A stretch of 64,000 nucleotides of DNA from Chloroflexi bacterium RBG_13_51_36 (GCA_001796515.1 MGMS01000016.1:22714-86713), one strand, 5' to 3'. Shown: positions 24,323 to 33,338, counted from the stretch's first letter. Numbers and translations: made by a program. Notes: a model not told the origin generated them from the sequence alone.

Positions 24323-24805
24323 TTAGGGCGAGATGGGAATCCTGGCAGCGAAGGCTTCCACTTTCTTCTGCCAATTCTCTTCGAGCGGCCCCTTGAGACT
24401 GGTCACAAAAATCTTACCCTCGGCGACCTTGACCATGCCCTTTTTCTGCAGCATTTCATTCATGACGGGGATGACGCGCTGACACTTGCCTAGCTCCTCT
24501 TCGGTGGTGGGTATCCGTATGCTCTTTTCTGGCTCAGGTGCGAGCTCGGTGACCAGGATGGCGTACTTAGTTCCGGATGGCAAATTGACCTTCTTCAGAA
24601 AACCGCGCATATCTCCAATGGGCTTGCCGAAGCGTCCCGGTGAGCTAAAAACGTACAGGTCGGCCGGTGGTACCTCCTTTGGCTTGATGTTTTTGACGTG
24701 ATGGACGTTGACAGTGACACCCTTGGCCGTCATCTGCCTCTGGAACTCCTCTGCGACCTTGGCTCCATTTCCATACTTAGAGGCATGAAAATATTCGATT
24801 TTCAC
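24323..24805 (-). CDS. Flavodoxin-domain protein
   Basis: 160 aa, GTG start with AGGAGG about 8 bases upstream. Flavodoxin fold: the phosphate-binding loop near the N-terminus reads HASKYGNGAKVAEEF in place of the classic TGNT pattern, and the SSPGRFGKPIGDMRGFL stretch fits the 50s FMN loop. It is probably an FMN protein passing electrons or, as in many short single-domain forms, of unknown partner. No reductase or hydrogenase gene is adjacent. Confidence 0.82.
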   Translation of the reverse strand: MKIEYFHASKYGNGAKVAEEFQRQMTAKGVTVNVHHVKNIKPKEVPPADLYVFSSPGRFGKPIGDMRGFLKKVNLPSGTKYAILVTELAPEPEKSIRIPTTEEELGKCQRVIPVMNEMLQKKGMVKVAEGKIFVTSLKGPLEENWQKKVEAFAARIPISP

Positions 24806-25006
24806 GGCGAACCTCCTATCTAGCTTAAGTCCGACCTTTTGAGTTCAATACTACTGGCGCCGACAACGGCTGTCAATCTAATAATTCGTGATATTGTTCA
24901 GCGCTACCAGGCACTGTCTACTTTTCCTCTTCTTTTCAAACAGAAGTTCGGTAACTGTCTCCTAAACTTCACCAAAGGGAATTCGAACTAATTTGCGAAG
25001 AGCAGG

Positions 25007-26005
25007 TCAAGGGCTAAATAGGCTGGCCGGCACAGACTTGGGCACTATCACCTTCAACGCTGAGGGCACGGTATGAATGGCGACCGGGGTCCTGGTGAAA
25101 GGCTCACCGTCTACATGAACTGGCAATGAGCGGGCTGACTCGATGGTTATTTCGCGGCATTGGTAGTACTCTACCTTGGGGTCTTCCAGATGTTTATGGG
25201 TCAGCACCTTCATTGCCTGCTGCACAAAAGTAATAAAACCGCCTCCCTTGAAAACACACACATCTAACTTGCCGTCGTTCATGCAAGCCTTAGCCCCAAT
25301 CGCTATCATGCCGCCATAGAGTTGGATATTGCTGACGACAATGAATGGCGTATTGACCTTTGCGAGTTTCCCATCCAGATTCAGGCAGGCGTCCGTGCCG
25401 TAGAATCGAGAAGCTGACTCGATTGCCGGAAGCACATACGCCCAGGAACCTAAAGCCTTTTTCTCTTTCAGCGGTACGCTCTGGGCAATGGCAGCGTCAA
25501 ACCCGATACCTGCCCACATCAAGAAGTAACGACCTGAGAGCTCACCCATGTCGACGGCAACAGTCCGTCCCTCCACGAACACGCGAGTGGCGTCCAGTAG
25601 GACCCTTCGATAGTAATTGGCAGGTAATGGGCGAGCGACTCTTTCCTCCAGAGCAGCAATCATCTTGGCCGCTTGAGTGCCCGGAAGCAGGGGATTCAGG
25701 GCAGGGATGCCCATCTGTAAGGCCCATGAGTTGGTCGTGCCCATAGGAAGCACCCCCAGCGCCGCATCGGTGTTCACCAGCCCGTTTGCTGCCTCGTTGA
25801 TAGTGCCATCGCCGCCGGCGGCAATGACTACCCGTGCACCTGTGTCTACAGCATGGCGGGCTAACTCGGTCGCTTCCGATGGCCTGCTGGTTTCCCGCAA
25901 GGTAACTGACCATCCGTAGCGGCTCAAAAAGGCAATTACGTTGTCAAGTTCGTGTCTGACGACCACCTGTCCGCCGGAAGGATTGTATATCAACTCAGCT
26001 TGCAT
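25007..26005 (-). CDS. Diacylglycerol kinase family lipid kinase (YegS/BmrU-like)
   Basis: 332 aa, ATG. It has the DAGK catalytic core with IYNPSGG at the start and the nucleotide-binding loop AAGGDGTINEAANGL (about 61-75), followed by LGVLPMGTTN. The C-terminal beta domain includes NIQLYGGMIAIGAKACMNDG and ends with the VHVDGEPF motif typical of this family. It transfers phosphate to diacylglycerol or a related lipid and recycles it into phospholipid synthesis. The neighbouring degV and plsY genes fit a lipid role. Divergent from the small membrane protein at 26158. Confidence 0.9.
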   Translation of the reverse strand: MQAELIYNPSGGQVVVRHELDNVIAFLSRYGWSVTLRETSRPSEATELARHAVDTGARVVIAAGGDGTINEAANGLVNTDAALGVLPMGTTNSWALQMGIPALNPLLPGTQAAKMIAALEERVARPLPANYYRRVLLDATRVFVEGRTVAVDMGELSGRYFLMWAGIGFDAAIAQSVPLKEKKALGSWAYVLPAIESASRFYGTDACLNLDGKLAKVNTPFIVVSNIQLYGGMIAIGAKACMNDGKLDVCVFKGGGFITFVQQAMKVLTHKHLEDPKVEYYQCREITIESARSLPVHVDGEPFTRTPVAIHTVPSALKVIVPKSVPASLFSP

Positions 26006-26157
26006 AGGATTTTCATCTCTGTTTTGATTTTCTTTGTCTATCGGATCCTATCCTTCGAATCACGGCCTGTCAATTTCGAGATGACTTGGCTTTTCTTCCC
26101 ACTTTTCAGGATGCCATCCGTAGGTTATAATATCATTAGTAGGGCAGCGAGGCAGCG

Positions 26158-26388
26158 ATGATTATAAACAAACTTCTGACACGAAAAGGCTGGCGTGTGG
26201 TAGCGCACTCCTTGCTAGCAGCGGCCGGGATTGGCCTCGTTTACGTATTCTCCAAGATGGTCATAGGAGATATCCAACAAGAGGATACGTTGAGGACATG
26301 TATTCTAGGTGTGGGAATCGCCTTCTCACTATGGTTAGTGGCGTTGGGAAGCATGCTGATAAAGGCCGAACTAACTGACTGGAGATGA
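26158..26388 (+). CDS. Small two-helix membrane protein
   Basis: 76 aa, ATG with AGCGAGGCAGCG upstream. Two membrane segments are seen, at about 14-33 (VVAHSLLAAAGIGLVYVFSK) and 48-69 (CILGVGIAFSLWLVALGSML). No motif recognised. It lies just ahead of the degV gene and may be in the same transcript. Confidence 0.65.
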   Translation: MIINKLLTRKGWRVVAHSLLAAAGIGLVYVFSKMVIGDIQQEDTLRTCILGVGIAFSLWLVALGSMLIKAELTDWR

Positions 26389-26567
26389 CACTGTAGCCGG
26401 ACCAAGGGCTCCTCTTGCCGTGGTGGCCCGCCATAGCGTAGCGTCGGTTCCTTGCGTAGCTCGTGAGCAAGCAGCACCGCATTCGCAGATGAGCAGGGCT
26501 ATTCCAGTGCCGCGTGGCCGAAAAACAATGCTGTCCGGGTTGTTTGGTAGACGAAAGGATAATAGCC

Positions 26568-27422
26568 ATGCCTAACGTAGCTATTGTGACGGATAGTGTA
26601 GCTGACTTGCCCCCCGAGGTGGCTGAGGAGTTCGGGATTACGGTGGTTCCACTTGTTGTCCGCTTTGGCACGGACCTCTATCACGATGGTTTCGACCTGA
26701 CTCCTGACCAGTTCTACGACAAGCTAAGAACCAGCAAGGCTTTGCCGGCGACATCCGTGCCAGCACCACTGGCGTTTGCCAATGCCTACGATAAGCTTGC
26801 CGAGAAAACAAACGAGATCGTGGCTATCTGTTTAACTTCCAAGCTCAGTGCCACCTATCAGGTGGCATTACAGGCCGTAGGGTTGATGAAGAAAAAATGC
26901 CGCGTGGAGGTGTTGGACTCGGAGTGGGCGGTTATGGCGCAGGGGTTTATAACAATCGCAGCTGCCAGAGTAGCCCGAGCCGGGGCTAGCCTTGATGAGG
27001 TGTTGGATGTGGCCCGTCACACCATGCGCCGTGTAGGTATATGTGCTGCCTTCGATACTCTTGAATACCTGGAACGGGGTGGGCGCATCGGCAAAGCACA
27101 AGCCCTCCTGGGCTCACTGCTCAAGGTAAACCCGATCATCGGCCTCAAGGACGGCGAGGTGTATCCTTGCGCTCGGGAACGCTCCCGGGCTAAAGCCATA
27201 GATTACCTCTTTAACTTTGCCGAGAATTTTAGCAAAGTTGATGGGTTAGCTGTGGAATATGCCACTGACCTGGATGAGGCCGACAGGTTAATTCAGAGGC
27301 TTCGCTCGCAGTATCCTCAAATCCCTACTTATCTCTCGCGTGCCAGCCCGGTCATCGGCACGCACACAGGGCCCGGTCTAATTGTTGTCGCCGTGCTTGG
27401 AGACAAACAATCCGCTATCTAG
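26568..27422 (+). CDS. DegV-family fatty-acid-binding protein
   Basis: 284 aa from the ATG at 26568 (GAAAGGATAATAGCC upstream), which gives the standard start MPNVAIVTDSVADLPPEVAE. DegV proteins hold a fatty acid in a long groove; FakB members present it to the kinase FakA, which makes acyl-phosphate. Family motifs are clear: TSVPAPLAFANAYDKL (about 60-75), the SKLSATYQ loop, and FDTLEYLERGGRIGKAQALL (about 160-180). The C-terminus ends GTHTGPGLIVVAVLGDK. The following gene is plsY, which uses acyl-phosphate, so a FakB-type role is a reasonable inference; no fakA is in the window. Confidence 0.9.
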   Translation: MPNVAIVTDSVADLPPEVAEEFGITVVPLVVRFGTDLYHDGFDLTPDQFYDKLRTSKALPATSVPAPLAFANAYDKLAEKTNEIVAICLTSKLSATYQVALQAVGLMKKKCRVEVLDSEWAVMAQGFITIAAARVARAGASLDEVLDVARHTMRRVGICAAFDTLEYLERGGRIGKAQALLGSLLKVNPIIGLKDGEVYPCARERSRAKAIDYLFNFAENFSKVDGLAVEYATDLDEADRLIQRLRSQYPQIPTYLSRASPVIGTHTGPGLIVVAVLGDKQSAI

Positions 27423-27434
27423 CTTGGTAAGGAC

Positions 27435-28049
27435 ATGCTACCAGGTATTGTAAGCATAATCGTCGGCTATCTTTTGGGCTCCGTCCCTACGGCGTATGTC
27501 GTCTCTCGCATGAGAAAAGGCGTGGATATCAGGGATATCGGTTCACGTAACATGGGCGGCGCTAATGTCATGCGTGAAATCGGCACTCGTGAAGGTGTGT
27601 TTGTCGGTCTCTTCGACATCGCGAAGGGGGCGGGGGCTATACTCATCGCCCAGGCTCTAAACGTTCCGGAACTCTGGGTCTTCGGGACTGGTTTCGCGGC
27701 CCTACTGGGGCACAATTTTCCTGTATTCGCAGGTTTCCGGGGTGGCCGCGGGTCAGCCGCCGTTATAGGTATCTTCCTTGTGCTAGCTCCCTGGGCGACA
27801 CTCATTACACTGGTGGTGGTAGCTATTCCCTTCTTCACCAGCCGCAAATTTGCGGGGGCTATAATGATTGGATTCGCCCTGTTGCCGTTGTTTCTCTGGC
27901 TGCTCGAAGGCTCGCTGGAGTTGGTATATTATGCATTGGTTATCGACCTTTTCATGCTCGTCCGCAATCTGTCCGGAATAAGACAACTCCTGACTAAAGG
28001 CATAATAAGGGACATGATATACGACAGGCAACAGAAGAAAGTGAAATGA
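27435..28049 (+). CDS. plsY: Acyl-phosphate:glycerol-3-phosphate acyltransferase PlsY, copy 1
   Basis: 204 aa, ATG with GGTAAGGA upstream, 12 bases after degV. PlsY moves an acyl group from acyl-phosphate to glycerol-3-phosphate, the first step of phospholipid synthesis, in the inner membrane. Motifs are GYLLGSVPTAYVVSRMRKGV with DIRDIGSRNMGGANVMRE, and GHNFPVFAGFRGGRGSA. Multiple hydrophobic helices are present. In the third motif the usual GGKG reads GGRG, whereas the second copy at 28232 keeps GGKG. Confidence 0.92.
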   Translation: MLPGIVSIIVGYLLGSVPTAYVVSRMRKGVDIRDIGSRNMGGANVMREIGTREGVFVGLFDIAKGAGAILIAQALNVPELWVFGTGFAALLGHNFPVFAGFRGGRGSAAVIGIFLVLAPWATLITLVVVAIPFFTSRKFAGAIMIGFALLPLFLWLLEGSLELVYYALVIDLFMLVRNLSGIRQLLTKGIIRDMIYDRQQKKVK

Positions 28050-28081
28050 TATCAACAGTCATGGGTTATCCCGACTTTCAC

Positions 28082-28219
28082 AGGTTGCCCCAGAGGCTTG
28101 ATTCGAAATATCCTCAGGTTCCTATCTACCTCTCGCGTACAGGCCCTGTTATCGGCACGCACACCGGGCCCAATCTCATTGTCTTCGCCGTGCTTGGAGA
28201 CAAACAATCCATCACCTGA
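28082..28219 (+). pseudogene. Relic of degV 3' end
   Basis: The last 46 codons of a degV gene in an open frame with no start: RLPQRLDSKYPQVPIYLSR then PVIGTHTGPNLIVFAVLGDK ending in TGA at 28217-28219. It aligns with RLRSQYPQIPTYLSR and PVIGTHTGPGLIVVAVLGDK at the end of the intact gene (27322-27422). It shows that a degV-plsY unit was duplicated and the second degV was lost except for its end. Confidence 0.9.
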
Positions 28220-28231
28220 CATGATGAGAAT

Positions 28232-28867
28232 ATGTTACTAGGTATTCTAAGCATAATCATCGGCTATCTTTTGGGCTCCATTCCTACAGCCTATATCGTG
28301 GTTCGCAAGAGGAAGGGCATAGATATTCGGGACGTCGGTTCACGTAATATGGGCGGCGCCAACGTTATGCGCGAAATTGGTATTCATGAAGGCGTTTTTG
28401 TCATTCTCATTGATATCGCGAAGGGCGCGGGAGCTATACTGATTGCCCAGGCTCTGAACGTTCCGGAACTCTGGGTTTTCGGGGCTGGCTTTGCGGCTCT
28501 AGTGGGACATAATTTCCCTGTGTTCGCAGGTTTCCGGGGTGGCAAAGGTTCGGCAACTGTTATAGGTATCTTTCTAGTGCTAGCCCCTCTGGCAATGCTT
28601 GTTACGTTGGTAATAGTAGCTATTCCGTTCTTCACCACCCGCAAGTTTCCGGCGGCCATACTCATAGGAATAGCGCTGGTGGTCGTTGGATTTGTCCTGT
28701 TGCCCCTGTTTATCTGGTTGTTTGAAGACTCGCTGATGCTAGTACGTTATGTATTACCTATCGGCATTTTTATGCTGGTCCGCAATCTGCCTGGTATTAA
28801 ACAACTCATGGATAGAGGCGTGATAAAAGACATGATATACGACAGGCAACAGAAGAAAGTGGAATGA
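28232..28867 (+). CDS. plsY: Acyl-phosphate:glycerol-3-phosphate acyltransferase PlsY, copy 2
   Basis: 211 aa, ATG 12 bases after the degV relic. It has the same membrane enzyme motifs as copy 1: GSIPTAYIVVRKRKG, GSRNMGGANVMREIG, and GHNFPVFAGFRGGKGSA. A 7-residue extra stretch lies near 155 (GIALVVVGFVLLP). The ribosome site is poor. The shared end sequences (DMIYDRQQKKVK/VE) show recent common origin. Both copies keep all main motifs, so both may be active. Confidence 0.92.
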   Translation: MLLGILSIIIGYLLGSIPTAYIVVRKRKGIDIRDVGSRNMGGANVMREIGIHEGVFVILIDIAKGAGAILIAQALNVPELWVFGAGFAALVGHNFPVFAGFRGGKGSATVIGIFLVLAPLAMLVTLVIVAIPFFTTRKFPAAILIGIALVVVGFVLLPLFIWLFEDSLMLVRYVLPIGIFMLVRNLPGIKQLMDRGVIKDMIYDRQQKKVE

Positions 28868-29016
28868 TGTCATTAGTCGGGGGTTATCCAGGCTTTCATA
28901 GATAGTCCCGACTGAAGCACAATGTCTTGCTCCACCCTTCCATGTGCTGTACAATTACACGTTCAACATTACGTTCGATGTGCCCAAGCATCAAATATCA
29001 AATCAAGGAGAAAAGA

Positions 29017-30063
29017 ATGACACGAGAGGTCTACGACAAACTGGCCGGGGCGCTTAATACTCGTAGTACGGTATACCCTTCAATACCCTGCGATGAATTC
29101 TATGTTCTGGCTGAAGAGTTGTTTACGCCGGCGCAGGCAGAAATTGCCTCGGACATGCCCGTCAGTCCCGTCTCCACCGAGGAACTTGCCGCCAAAATGA
29201 AGGCGTCCGATGCTGCTAAGTTAGGCAGGCAACTCGATGAGATGGCAGACCGGGGTCTGGTGAGGGTCAAAGAAAAGGCTGGCAAACGATTGTATGAACT
29301 TATGCCGTTGGTACCGGGTATCATCGAATTGCAGTTCATGCATGGCCGCGCGGACGAACGTACCAGGCGTCTGGCGCAGCTCTTCAAAAGCTATGGCAAA
29401 GCAGTGAAGAACATGCCGCCTCCCGCCCCGATGCCTGCTGTCACCGAAAAACCCAAGGCTAGAACGATTGTCATAAAACAGGAAATTCACGGTAAGACCA
29501 CTGTCTTGCCTCATGAGGAAGTGATGAAACTCATTGACAAAACTGAGTATATCGCTGCCGGGACCTGCGTCTGCCGTCACCAGGGCGATCTGCTTGACAG
29601 GCCTTGTGACAAACCGAAAGACAACCTGTGCATGATTTTCGGTCCGTCGGCGCAATTTGCACAGAGTTATGGCTTCGTTAATCTCATTTCCAGGGAGGAA
29701 GCTCGCCAGAGAATTAATGAAGCCGAGAAAGCCGGACTGGTACATAACTATGCCAACAGCCAGGACAGATACATTGACCTGCTGTGCAACTGCTGCGGCT
29801 GCCACTGTTTCTTGCTTAGGGCAGCCAAACGGTCTCCGCTGCCAAGCCAGTTTGTCATCGCCAACTGGGTCATAGATATAGACGACGATGCCTGTGTCGG
29901 CTGCGGCGCCTGTATCGACCGGTGCTGGATGGAAGCCTTGAAGATGGATGGCGATTTGGCGGTGCGCGATATCAATCGATGTATCGGGTGTGGCATATGT
30001 CGTTATGTCTGCCCATCCGACGCCATGAAACTGATCCGCCGGGAAACCGCCTCTGCCAAATAG
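29017..30063 (+). CDS. 4Fe-4S binding protein with HTH-like N-terminus
   Basis: 348 aa from the ATG at 29017 with AAGGAG 6 bases upstream. Residues 1-125 are helical; AAKLGRQLDEMADRGLVRVK followed by GKRLYEL resembles a winged helix. The middle has Cys in GTCVCRHQGDLLDRPC and NLCMIFG, and then LLCNCCGCHC, an unusual group of five Cys in ten residues. The C-terminal part has two ferredoxin-type motifs, CVGCGACIDRC and CIGCGICRYVC. The family is widespread in anaerobes and is usually annotated only as 4Fe-4S binding protein; a redox or sensing role is likely but not known. Confidence 0.87.
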   Translation: MTREVYDKLAGALNTRSTVYPSIPCDEFYVLAEELFTPAQAEIASDMPVSPVSTEELAAKMKASDAAKLGRQLDEMADRGLVRVKEKAGKRLYELMPLVPGIIELQFMHGRADERTRRLAQLFKSYGKAVKNMPPPAPMPAVTEKPKARTIVIKQEIHGKTTVLPHEEVMKLIDKTEYIAAGTCVCRHQGDLLDRPCDKPKDNLCMIFGPSAQFAQSYGFVNLISREEARQRINEAEKAGLVHNYANSQDRYIDLLCNCCGCHCFLLRAAKRSPLPSQFVIANWVIDIDDDACVGCGACIDRCWMEALKMDGDLAVRDINRCIGCGICRYVCPSDAMKLIRRETASAK

Positions 30064-30066
30064 AAT

Positions 30067-30173
30067 TGGGGTCAACTCTATTTTTCTTCCTAAGCTTTGC
30101 CCACCCGGATTGCTTAGGCTGGCTTTGCTGATCTCGTAGTGACCGGCCGCAGAGGAAAATGGAGTTGACCCCA
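30067..30173. mobile_element. MITE-like element
   Basis: 107 bp with imperfect terminal inverted repeats of about 22 bp: TGGGGTCAACTCTATTTTTC at 30067 and the complement of GAAAATGGAGTTGACCCCA at its right end (30155-30173). No coding capacity. It resembles non-autonomous elements moved by REP-type or other transposases; the transposase is not in the window. The interior contains a degenerate copy of the GATTGCTTAGGCTGGCTTTG-type repeat. Confidence 0.7.
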
Positions 30174-30275
30174 CTGAAAAGGCCATATGCCTGGCATCAG
30201 GACAAACCTGCAGGGACTGGACAACGTCGGCGACAGATGCTACTTTATTCATAGTCTAGTACAGGAGGTGGGAGA

Positions 30276-30599
30276 ATGACTTATAAGAGATACGATATGC
30301 TGACGGTGCTGGTGTGGGTGATTCTGGGCGCTGCGCTACTGGTCCTTGGCTTTTTTCTGAGGAGGCCTGACTTCGGGGAAAGAGTCTGGTGGGTGGTAAT
30401 GGGTGTGGGAGTAGCGCTGGTGGTCGTGGGAATTGTCAGCATCGTCTTCAGCATGAGACAAGATGTTGAGTTGGATTGTCCTCATTGTGGAAAGAAGATA
30501 GTGCCGCGGGTGAAATCAAGCACAAGCCACCTGTATCTCTCGAAGCAAGAAGAGGCGGCGGGCCCCGAAGACGAAGAGACGAAAAGTCCAGAAGATTGA
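30276..30599 (+). CDS. Two-helix membrane protein with CxxC motif
   Basis: 107 aa, ATG with AGGAGGTGGGAGA upstream. Two membrane helices at about 9-28 and 38-60; a CPHCGKKIVPR string (70-80) gives one CxxC pair, half of a zinc ribbon. The C-terminus is acidic (GPEDEETKSPED). No family recognised. It precedes the first DUF5667 gene. Confidence 0.7.
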   Translation: MTYKRYDMLTVLVWVILGAALLVLGFFLRRPDFGERVWWVVMGVGVALVVVGIVSIVFSMRQDVELDCPHCGKKIVPRVKSSTSHLYLSKQEEAAGPEDEETKSPED

Positions 30600-30632
30600 G
30601 GAGCCTGGCCACATGTGAATGGCCTTGGTTGG

Positions 30633-30739
30633 TTACGTTATCGACACGAAGGATTGCCTGGGCAGGTATCCGTCTGTCCCTGAGCAATGCGAACCGCAAG
30701 ACAATTAGATAAGGGCGACACCGGAGAGAAGAGATTGAG
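30633..30739 (+). pseudogene. Relic of DUF5667 N-terminal region
   Basis: GATTGCCTGGGCAGGTATCC plus TGAGCAA aligns with the start of the long DUF5667 gene (codons for DCLDRYPSMSEQ at 34834 onwards). The following GACAATTAGATAAGGGCGAC matches the stretch just before its membrane helix. Stop codons and deletions prevent translation in one frame. The intact gene at 30740 therefore starts at the old internal signal/membrane helix. Confidence 0.65.
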
Positions 30740-31711
30740 ATGAGAAAGATAATCATTATTCTGGTACTTGTAGTGACTCTCTTGGCGCTGGGTACGGGCG
30801 CCGCTTACGCTGCACAGGGCAGCCTGCCTGGTGAAACGCTGTACCCGGTCAAACTGGGTACTGAGCAAGTTAGGATGCTATTGCCGGGAGACGATGTTGC
30901 CAAGACGGAACGAGCCCTGGATTCTGCCGACGAACGGGTGCGAGAGATGGAAGCCCTGGCTGAGAAAGGGCGTTCACAGGATCTGGACCTAGCTGTTGAG
31001 AAATATGGTTATGCCATGAATATGACAGTGGCTGCGATGGAGAGGGCATGCAATAAAGGACTGGATACGGAAAACGTCACAGCAATGGTGGCCGAAGCTA
31101 TGGCGGCGCATCTCCCTATTCTGGACACGCTCTATGACATGGTGCCGGAAGAAGCGAAGGCAGCAATCGGACACGCTATGGAGACATCGGAAATGGGACG
31201 GGAGGATGCGTTGGTGGCTCTGGCCAGATATGGCACCGTGCAGGCGGCGGAGATGAACCTGGCTGCCATGGAAGGACGACTGAATAGGATCAGGGCGAGG
31301 GTCCATGATCCAGAGTCATTGCAGATTGCCCTGCAGCAGTTTGATGATATGGCAGGATTTATCAAGGAAATTTGCCAGATTGCTGAGGAGGCAGGAGTGA
31401 ACGTAGCCGAGGTGGCAGAACTTGTGACGGAGGCGAGTTCCAGGCATCTGGAAGTGCTGGCTGAGCTCTATGAGGAGGTGCCTGACGAGGCAAAAGAGGC
31501 CGTCAGGTCGGCGATGGAAGCGTCATACCGAGGTTACGAAGAGACAACGATGGCCCTAATGAGAAGCGGCGTGGGGGAATCTGATCTCCCGGCCATACCG
31601 GAAAGCATACGGCACCGCATGGAAGACATCCTGGGCTGGACAGATGCTCCCAAGGCACGTATTCCCACTGGCGGGTCCTCAGGATGGTCGTGTCCCAGTT
31701 GCAGGTATTAA
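30740..31711 (+). CDS. DUF5667 protein, secreted form
   Basis: 323 aa, ATG with GGAGAGAAGAG upstream. Residues 1-23 are a signal peptide or membrane anchor (IIIILVLVVTLLALGTGAAY). Then the DUF5667 signature SLPGETLYPVKLGTEQVRML and a long, mostly alpha-helical region with two related halves (YGYAMNMTV/AALA and AALMR-type repeats; the strings EALAEKGRSQDL, AVAEAMAAHLPILDTLYDMV and LVTEASSRHLEVLAELYEEV are internally similar). The C-terminus (KARIPTGGSSGWSCPSCRY) has a CxxC. It is one of three paralogues near an ECF sigma factor. Confidence 0.88.
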   Translation: MRKIIIILVLVVTLLALGTGAAYAAQGSLPGETLYPVKLGTEQVRMLLPGDDVAKTERALDSADERVREMEALAEKGRSQDLDLAVEKYGYAMNMTVAAMERACNKGLDTENVTAMVAEAMAAHLPILDTLYDMVPEEAKAAIGHAMETSEMGREDALVALARYGTVQAAEMNLAAMEGRLNRIRARVHDPESLQIALQQFDDMAGFIKEICQIAEEAGVNVAEVAELVTEASSRHLEVLAELYEEVPDEAKEAVRSAMEASYRGYEETTMALMRSGVGESDLPAIPESIRHRMEDILGWTDAPKARIPTGGSSGWSCPSCRY

Positions 31712-31930
31712 CTGACTGCGCACCGTCATCATAGAGCATTCTCTCCGTCTGTGGTTGTGAGGAGCCCGATGAATCGGCGCGACGAAACAGTCTGGGTGGC
31801 CTTGCCTGGCTGTTTGAGGGCCAGCTGACAATAATGCCAAGCTACGTTGCAGTGTACAGGTGACATGATAGAAGTCGGCAACTACGATTCTGGAACAAGC
31901 GACATAGTACGAAGAGGGCGAAACACGAAG

Positions 31931-33088
31931 ATGGTGCCCGGGCAGAAGAGATACCACTGTCTCGCCGGGCTTGGCATCCTGTTGATTGCCCTAGCTCTGG
32001 CAGCGGGGATAATGGGATGTGCCTCCGCTCCTGAGTACCTGGAAATACGGAATTGGCATGACCTGTATAGCATAGGAGAAAATTTGGGCGGCCATTACCT
32101 TCTGATGAACGACTTGGATTCCGCCACTGGCGGTTATTTGGAGTTGGCGAGCAGTGCAGCCAATCAAGGAAAAGGCTGGCAGCCTATTGGGACTTCTGAT
32201 GACCCATTCAGGGGGACTTTTGATGGGCAAGGTTATGAGATAGGTGACATGTTTGTCAATCGTCCTGACGAAAGTGTGGTGGGGCTTTTCGGTGCTGTCG
32301 ATGTGGGAGGGGTCATCGAGAATGTTAAGGTGATGAAGGCCAATGCGACGGGCGAGTGGGCAGTGGGCGGACTGGTGGGAGAAAATTCGGGCGATGTGCG
32401 GGACTCGTATTCGAACGGCACCGTTAGCGGCACTGACTGCGTCGGTGGCCTGGTAGGAGCAAATGCCGGCGCCGTGAGCGACTGCTATTCGGCTGCTAAC
32501 GTGACCGGCCATTGGGATGTTGGTGGCTTGCTGGGATGCAGTGATTCCTCTGGCACAGTGATTAACTCATGTTCGGTCGGCAATGTGACTGGGGAGTGGG
32601 CTGTTGGTGGTCTGATTGGAGGCAATCTGGGAGGAATTATTGACAAATCCTATTCCACCGGTGACGTGACTGGAGAGGACTACGTAGGTGGTCTGGCGGG
32701 AGATAATCAGGGCACCGTGAGCAACTCATATTCCAGTAGCGGCGTGACTGGTGAATGGTATGTTGGCGGCTTGGTGGGAGACAATGATTCCTCGGGCATT
32801 GTGAGCAATTCCTATGCGAGCGGTAGTGTAGCTGGGGACTCGTTTGTTGGTGGTCTGGTGGGATCGAATTGGGGCACCGTAAGCAGTTCCTTCTGGGATA
32901 TCGACAGCTCCGCAGTGAACGAGAGTGATGGCGGAACAGGCAAGACCACCGTGGAAATGAACTCAATCGTCACATTTTCAGAGGCAGGTTGGAACATAAT
33001 CGGAGTCGCTTCCGGCCAGACCGCCCCTGCGTATATCTGGAATATCGTTACCGGCCAGGCCTATCCATTTCTGACCTGGCAGGCATAG
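31931..33088 (+). CDS. GLUG-repeat lipoprotein
   Basis: 385 aa from the ATG at 31931, chosen because the product then begins with a clean lipoprotein signal (hydrophobic core ending AAGIMGC; Cys30 would be lipid-modified). In-frame starts exist at 31847 (TTG) and 31865 (ATG). After a leader region with the WHDLYSIGENLGGHYLLMND strings come about nine GLUG-type repeats of 20-30 aa carrying VGGLVG and SYSxGxVxG motifs. This is the beta-solenoid repeat seen in adhesins and IgA-peptidase-like surface proteins. Function is probably surface binding; no catalytic motif seen. Confidence 0.85.
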   Translation: MVPGQKRYHCLAGLGILLIALALAAGIMGCASAPEYLEIRNWHDLYSIGENLGGHYLLMNDLDSATGGYLELASSAANQGKGWQPIGTSDDPFRGTFDGQGYEIGDMFVNRPDESVVGLFGAVDVGGVIENVKVMKANATGEWAVGGLVGENSGDVRDSYSNGTVSGTDCVGGLVGANAGAVSDCYSAANVTGHWDVGGLLGCSDSSGTVINSCSVGNVTGEWAVGGLIGGNLGGIIDKSYSTGDVTGEDYVGGLAGDNQGTVSNSYSSSGVTGEWYVGGLVGDNDSSGIVSNSYASGSVAGDSFVGGLVGSNWGTVSSSFWDIDSSAVNESDGGTGKTTVEMNSIVTFSEAGWNIIGVASGQTAPAYIWNIVTGQAYPFLTWQA

Positions 33089-33338
33089 AACGAGGTCAGC
33101 CCGGTTCTCTGCTTACGTGCCCTACGCACGAGGATTACAGTCGCTGACCTCCTTAGTCTTGCAGAAACCGGCTGGAAAGGAAAACAGGGATTGCCCGGTG
33201 GCGTGCATTCGATAGTTTCAAACTTGATTGCGCTCTATTTGGCATGGCACACTTATCGGCGGATTCCTTGTGAACGGGTTCTCTATTAAGAGGCTCTGTG
33301 TAACATTTTAGCCACTAGTTCGTTAAAAGGGTGAAACG

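Noticed and set aside
29221-30252. 343-codon frame antisense to the 4Fe-4S protein
   Set aside because: The plus-strand product has clear Cys motifs; the antisense product is a shadow.
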